Of a stretch of 64,000 nt of DNA, positions 59,001-64,000 are shown piece after piece. The DNA is from Magicicada septendecula (taxonomy: Eukaryota; Arthropoda; Insecta; Hemiptera; Cicadidae). The stretch is from assembly GCA_034769895.1 (NCBI GenBank), contig CM068368.1, forward strand, positions 686,975,877 through 687,039,876, read 5' to 3'. The notes beneath the pieces were generated by a model. That model was not told the origin of the DNA. It did no database searches and saw nothing but the letters and a program-made list of their open reading frames with translations. The position numbers and the translations under genes are program-made. The first letter of the stretch is position 1. Each line of letters starts with the position of its first letter.

Positions 59001-61890
59001 TGTAGCATCACAGAACGTTCCATAAAAAGAAATCATTTATATAGTAAGTTAGCATAGGAGGAAAGTGAAGTGAACAGTATCGAACCCAAGTAGTCCCAAA
59101 AAATTGTGTAATTTTGTATAATAATTATTTCTATCAACTTGAAAAAACGACCAAACTATGACTAAGACAAAACCCCATATATATTATTAAAGTGAATAAG
59201 AGTGAAAAAACCATAAGACACTATAAGAGAGAGAAATAATGTCAGAATCTACCAGAATAAAGTCAATAATTATTAAGTTTTATAACTATGAATATAGTAT
59301 TAAAAACTATTTTTTGTGAATAAATGGACATGATCCATCATTATATTATGTGATGTAAATAAAATAAATGTATTAAATGACTTAAATACATTATTAGAAA
59401 GAGTTTAAGTTAAAATAAAAATTGTATATTTGCAATGACAAAAAATATTAATGTGTTGGATTTGAGACCATACACCAAGATTTCATGAAAAAATTAATTA
59501 TTATCAGATTTAAATAAAAACTATATGTAATTGTCAAGCAGACAATAGTGAACAATTTATCTTAAATAAAGGAAGCTGTCAAATGAATAAAAAGCAGCCA
59601 AAATAGCCAAAAACAGTGTTAACTAAAAACATGTAACAGGCATCTAATATTGTATAATTTATGAATTTAATGTTGCCAAAATGCAACCAAACTGTATTAG
59701 AAAGCTGTAATATGATATAAAGCAACTATACTAATATACCTGACCAACTTTAACATTGTAATAGTCAAGTCAGCAAAATATTTACTAATACCATGTATGG
59801 CTGAAGCCAACTATTCAGTACAAAAATAATCAGATCTGGCTAAAATACTTACATAATACTAACAAAAATAAGATAGAAAGGTACAATACATCAAAATACC
59901 TTAATAAGAAATAAACTCAGTTGAAAGTAAAGTCAATTCTAAAAGAATTTAACTAATTAGAGTGAGATTTGTCACACCATAAAAAAATGACATCTCAAGA
60001 CAATCAATGATGCTATGTCATCTTGTGATAAATATAAAATATGTACAAAGTAACCAGGCATCACAAAAGATAGACAAAATAATAAACTCTGTGTGTATAG
60101 TGGTGAAATAATACATATATTAAGGAAAAAGACTAATCACTGTATTAGAAAACTGGCAAGGACCTAGGCCATGAGCAGAGGCCATATAAAATTGTATTTA
60201 TTTGTGTTTTATTGATGTTCAAATTTGTTTATTTTGTTGTAGGAGAGTAGTAGTAGTAGATGTCCAGCTTGTGAAGGGAACTTTATAACTCCACAACAAT
60301 TTTTATTAATAATATTGAGTTTTTAATGACTACAACTCAAGGTGAGGGTTGTAAATTGTAATGTTTGTTAGACTTAAGTTAATTAGATACCAATCATATT
60401 TAGTATCGCTAGATTCAGTAAAAAACAAGGAATCTAAATACATTAATGGCATAAAAATTGTAAGTACTAATGTGAAACTGTTTGATAAATACCAGTGTAA
60501 ATTTTGAAATATCCATTGTATGAAGAATAAGAAATTCGTTCTAAAAGCTTCTACGGAAGTGAAAATTGTTCTATGACATTCCATTTCGTTTATTCTCGAA
60601 CAATCTAGAAAGAATTTTACACAAATATACCGGAAGTCGGCGAAAACAGTCATCCCGATTTAGTATAAAAGCGAGACAAAATTTGACCGAAAAACACTTG
60701 AAGATTGAACACCAGAAGTGATGCATCTCACACAACACTGATCAACGCAGCTAAGGCGAGACCGAGAGGCGAAAAATCGACAAGACACGGCAGGAAGGCT
60801 TTTTCCCGTACATAGACATACCCGACTGTCTTAACCTCAACGAGAGTCGCCAAAAAGTATCGCTGAAATAGAGCAGCGATACGGCAAATTCTAATAGAAA
60901 GCACGCAGCCAGAACGTCGACGGCCCAGGAGGGTCCCAACATTTAATAGAGAACGAATTCTGCTGTGTTCGCATTGACTGACTAACGTGACAAATAATTC
61001 CCCCGAACGTAAACAAAACAATACATCTAAGCCTTCCTCAAAACTGCATGGGGATCAGCGCTGCGGTGGCAGATTTCTGAATCAACGCTAAACAGATGAT
61101 TCGTAGTGGCGGCGTTTGAACGAGATTTTACTGCCAAACGTTTTGACAAAAAGTGCGGAAAAAGTAACGATCGAAAAAATTGACTTTAAATAGATTCAGT
61201 GTACACCCGAAGAGGCGAGATCGAGAAACTACCCGAAGGAAGTGTCCAGTGAGAGAATAAACGACCATTGGAACGTGAGTTACCAAAATTAAAATCATTG
61301 TTACCTGGTTACAATTATCACACAGTTGTACTTTACACGCCACACATACACCTTCAAATCACTTAGTTTTTTTTTTCTTGTAAGGCATCTAATTGATATG
61401 TCTTGGTAGTTCAAAGGAGTCACGTCCTGAGATTAAAGTTTTTTCATATATTAAACTCATGCTTGTCAACTGAGTCAGAATCTGAAATACTAGCCGATAC
61501 TTGATTGGACATATAAAAAATTTGTCAATAATAATAACTTGTAAAATTTTTTCTCTGCAATTTTATAATTTTTATGAATGATAGTCCTTCAGACGATTTG
61601 TTTGTTGTTTTTAAAGAACCATTAAACTTAACTGATTTTTCAAAGCTAAACTGACTTGTTTAAATTTTTTCATAGATTTAAAAATTTTATCAATCACATT
61701 TAATTTTTCTTGGAACAAACGTTTCCAAGTGGCGCCCACAAAAAGCATAGTTTTAAGTTGTGTTACAGGACTACATCACTGCAGAGGATCCAGTCAACAG
61801 GGTAAGTAACAAAAGTGCGCGGAGGTAACGCCCGACACAGATTACAACACATTTTAAACAACACACACCCAACCTTTTCTTTTCGTTATA
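59001..61890 (+). repeat. 3' LTR, 2890 bp
   Basis: Same length and nearly the same sequence as the 5' LTR. Starts TGTAGCATCACAGAACG. Confidence 0.95.
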
Positions 61891-61894
61891 CAGG
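61890..61894. repeat. target-site duplication, right (ACAGG)
   Basis: Matches 52085-52089. The first A is shared with the LTR terminus. Confidence 0.8.
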
Positions 61895-62045
61895 TTAAGA
61901 AAAAGTAATCACGTGGAACAGCAACTGGGACCAGCGATATACTGGTTTAAAGTTAAACGCAATAGGCTGGTCGTCTGCACGGAATGGCAAAGAAGAAGAC
62001 CCAGAAGCAGACGAAAGGATGGTGTTCAAGTTAGGATGGCCGGCT
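61895..62045 (+). pseudogene. non-LTR retrotransposon relic, right part
   Basis: A plus frame containing 'VKRNRLVVCTEWQRRRPRSR' followed by 'RKDGVQVRMAG', like the 'RLRWxGHV...GRPRxRWxDGVxxDL' end of insect non-LTR ORF2. The left half lies at 51900-52089. Confidence 0.6.
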
Positions 62046-62472
62046 TTACTGAATGGGCAATCACGTACAAGAATTACTGTTTCTGCTTACACTTTAATCT
62101 TATTAATTATATAACAAATCCCGCGTCGTGAAGAGTCACGATTCCATTTGCGACGTCAAGCGTTCCACGATTGAACACAAAAACTGGAATGATGACCACA
62201 ACTGTAGCTGGGGAACTCTACACTCGTACGGGCAGACAGAACGTGAAGATTAATTAAGGAACTGTACAATAAAATTGACCGGGACGAATGGCTTATAACA
62301 CTTTTTGGCTGTTCATATGTTTTCACGGCGTATAAAAATATATTAAATTATAAAGTAATCAGGTCTTTGATCAGCTACAAACAATAAATTAAGAAAATAC
62401 GTTACACGATTAAAATGTTAAAGATTACTTGAGTAAATATTCTAAGCACATGGAACACTGACATGAGCGTAA
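62046..62472. other. no gene seen; second degenerate repeat copy
   Basis: 62152-62270 aligns by eye to 28557-28680 (CGTACGGGCAGACAGA here, TGTACGGGCAGGCAGA there). Otherwise unassigned. Confidence 0.4.
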
Positions 62473-62473
62473 C

Positions 62474-63463
62474 GTGGGGCCTAACTTTGGGGGGGCAGGG
62501 TAAAGCTTCATAAATTCAAGTTTGTAGTGAGACCATCTATATAATAAAATAAATAAAATATGTTATATACAAAAATTAGAAAGTTTAGTAATAATTCTTA
62601 GTTAGTAAACGAGGGACAATTTCATTTTTTAATGATCAACAAACCTTTCTTCATTAGTTGTACTTCCAGTTATATTTACCTAGAACAAATATACCGTAGG
62701 CCTATAAACATAAACAATTTCAGTTCTTCCAATTCTTATACCCAGTTTTCGTAAAACGCATCCTCTCCCTTAGGCACACAGTCACAAAATGTTCAGCAGT
62801 AGTAGCAATAAATCGAATCAGTCACAACACAAAGAAATTTTCAAATTGCCAGTCAGGCAATTTTCACAGAAATTAAGGCGTGTTACTCCTTTACGTTTCT
62901 TATCTCCCATTTCCCAGCACTTATCAGCACAAAAAACCAAAACAATCACAACAATAACGAATTAAGAAAGAGACAAGCGATGTGTACTTTAACGGACTAC
63001 GTACACGACCGAGTAACCGACCGCACTTGTATCAGTAATCATTAACAAATAACAGTTCCAAACGACCGTCTTTTAAGATTCGTGAACAAATCCATCGACG
63101 GCTTGCGGTGTTCCAAAACAAGTCTTTTTTGTGTAAAAGGCACGCATTGTATTCCAGTTAATTAGGTCTCTAGCGTTTTTTTTTTTCGAACAGAATGTTA
63201 TTTTGACGTATATCATTCAAATCTGTCAAACATTCCCCTTATAAGTTTCTTCGAAAGAAATAAGAATAATAAATTTATGGCAACTATTGTCGTCTGATAA
63301 CAGTATAGACGTTGATAAATAGTGCTCACTGTGCTCGCAAGCATAGAAACTGTCTTCTGTTTGACTATTTGTTAGTTTTTATTTATAAACAACTGGAAAC
63401 AAAATTTTATAATGCTCGGAACATTGGGGGGGGAGCTTGCCCCTCCCAAGTTACGCCTATGAA
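62474..63463. mobile_element. possible TIR element, ~990 bp
   Basis: The left end GGGGCCTAACTTTGGGGGGG is answered at the right by CCCCTCCCAAGTTACGCC in inverse orientation. The inverted ends are about 25 bp and imperfect. No transposase frame is recognised inside and no clear target duplication was found, so the class is open. Confidence 0.35.
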
Positions 63464-63795
63464 CACTGATGTTCACGTAACTGTCTCGTTGCAACCAAGC
63501 ATTCGGTATCTCGTTTCGTTTCGTGTATCTGGATACAGCTGCCACCGTTTGTCACGTCGAGACAACACGGCCGTTAACGTGAATATTACAGACGTGACTG
63601 GGCGGGTAAAGTGCGACAAGATAACACACGCGTCGGTGACGGCTCATACACTTCTGCAATACGCTACTACAACTGTTGAAAACCTTTTAAAGATCTAAGA
63701 TTAAATTTAAATTCTGTTAGAACTAGTGAGATCCCTGAGCTGCAGAAATCGCTCAATATTTGGCACGAAATAGGCCTACCTACATTTATTATTAG
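63464..63795. other. no gene seen
   Basis: A 128-codon frame (63312-63698) straddles the right end of the possible TIR element and has no domain, so it is treated as chance. Confidence 0.4.
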
Positions 63796-64000
63796 GTAAA
63801 TATCAACATCAAGGCTACAAGTGAAAGGGCGTTACAGGGTAATTTGAATATATGGAATGAAGTTCTCCAGGAAAAAGGGACGAAAATAAATAAGACCAAA
63901 ACAAATGTAATGGTAATGGGGGAGAAAATAATAAATATAGAGATTGGAGGAGTGAAGATAGAACAAGTCAAACAATTCAAATATCTGGGGGTTATAATAG
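63796..64000 (+). pseudogene. non-LTR retrotransposon RT fragment, cut by window end
   Basis: Open from just after TAG (63793-63795) to the last base. Translation reads 'ERALQGNLNIWNEVLQEKGT', then 'KINKTKTNVMVMGEK', then 'IEIGGVKIEQVKQFKYLGVI'. This matches the segment after the RT palm in insect non-LTR ORF2 proteins ('LQxxLxxWxxxxxxxGxxIxxxKTxxMxxG...IxxVxxFKYLG'). The catalytic part should lie upstream but is absent, so this copy is 5' truncated. The frame itself is intact as far as visible. Confidence 0.85.

Larger units (their letters stand above)
52090..61890 (+). mobile_element. complete LTR retrotransposon, 9801 bp, no pol
   Basis: Two 2890-bp LTRs in direct orientation, a primer-binding site 3 bp inside, a purine-rich GGTGAGGCATA before the 3' LTR, and matching target duplications. 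The internal region is only 4021 bp and holds Gag coding sequence and a tandem-repeat block; no protease, RT, RNase H or integrase motif is found. By eye I found about five differences between the LTRs, so insertion is recent. It is non-autonomous and must borrow enzymes. The Gag and the 4-5-bp duplication suit a Ty3/gypsy-type lineage, but without RT that stays an inference. Confidence 0.93.

Overview
This is a eukaryotic, AT-rich, repeat-dominated window. I see no rRNA, tRNA, CRISPR array, operon or confirmed host gene. The insect-style non-LTR reverse-transcriptase relics, Penelope-like elements, long-LTR retrotransposons, PIF/Harbinger remnant and dinucleotide microsatellites point to an arthropod, most likely an insect with a large genome. 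The species cannot be read from the sequence.

Layout. 1-2.97 kb: unannotated DNA with one degraded non-LTR RT fragment (1.66-1.86 kb). 2.97-5.6 kb: a ~1.9 kb repeat made of a ~162-bp minisatellite plus a hammerhead-like ribozyme motif, followed by a 506-bp PIF/Harbinger-derived TIR element. 7.9-10.8 kb: an old diverged long LTR lying head to head with the next element. 10.8-26.0 kb: an LTR-int-LTR-int-LTR array on the minus strand (LTRs 3254-3387 bp, internals 2581 bp), encoding only a coiled-coil Gag start and a 161-aa orphan ORF. 26.0-28.2 kb: four 5'-truncated Penelope-like GIY-YIG copies, two forming a ~440-bp-arm palindrome. 30.0-31.95 kb: a better-preserved Penelope-like element with RT, GIY-YIG, promoter, hammerhead, inverted termini and a 12-bp target duplication. 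34.6-36.8 kb: two further copies of the minisatellite/hammerhead repeat in head-to-head orientation. 40.3-40.8 kb: a small ORF-less element with tandem and inverted arms and a TATA-hammerhead module. 46-47.2 kb and 49.2-49.7 kb: non-LTR and Penelope-like relics. 52.1-61.9 kb: a complete 9801-bp LTR element with 2890-bp LTRs, inserted into an older non-LTR relic. 62.5-63.5 kb: a possible TIR element. The window ends inside another non-LTR RT relic.

The most interesting theme is a set of hammerhead-ribozyme-like motifs in at least four unrelated sequence contexts. Most have the same extra U between the CUGANGA box and stem II. In two of them (30-32 kb and 40.6 kb) a TATA box lies exactly 43 nt upstream, which would place the ribozyme at the 5' end of the RNA. 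The ORF-less 40.3-40.8 kb element with this module is the best candidate for something undescribed. The two intact LTR elements share a primer-binding-site style and a coiled-coil Gag N-terminus, have very long LTRs, and lack pol, so they would need enzymes from elsewhere.
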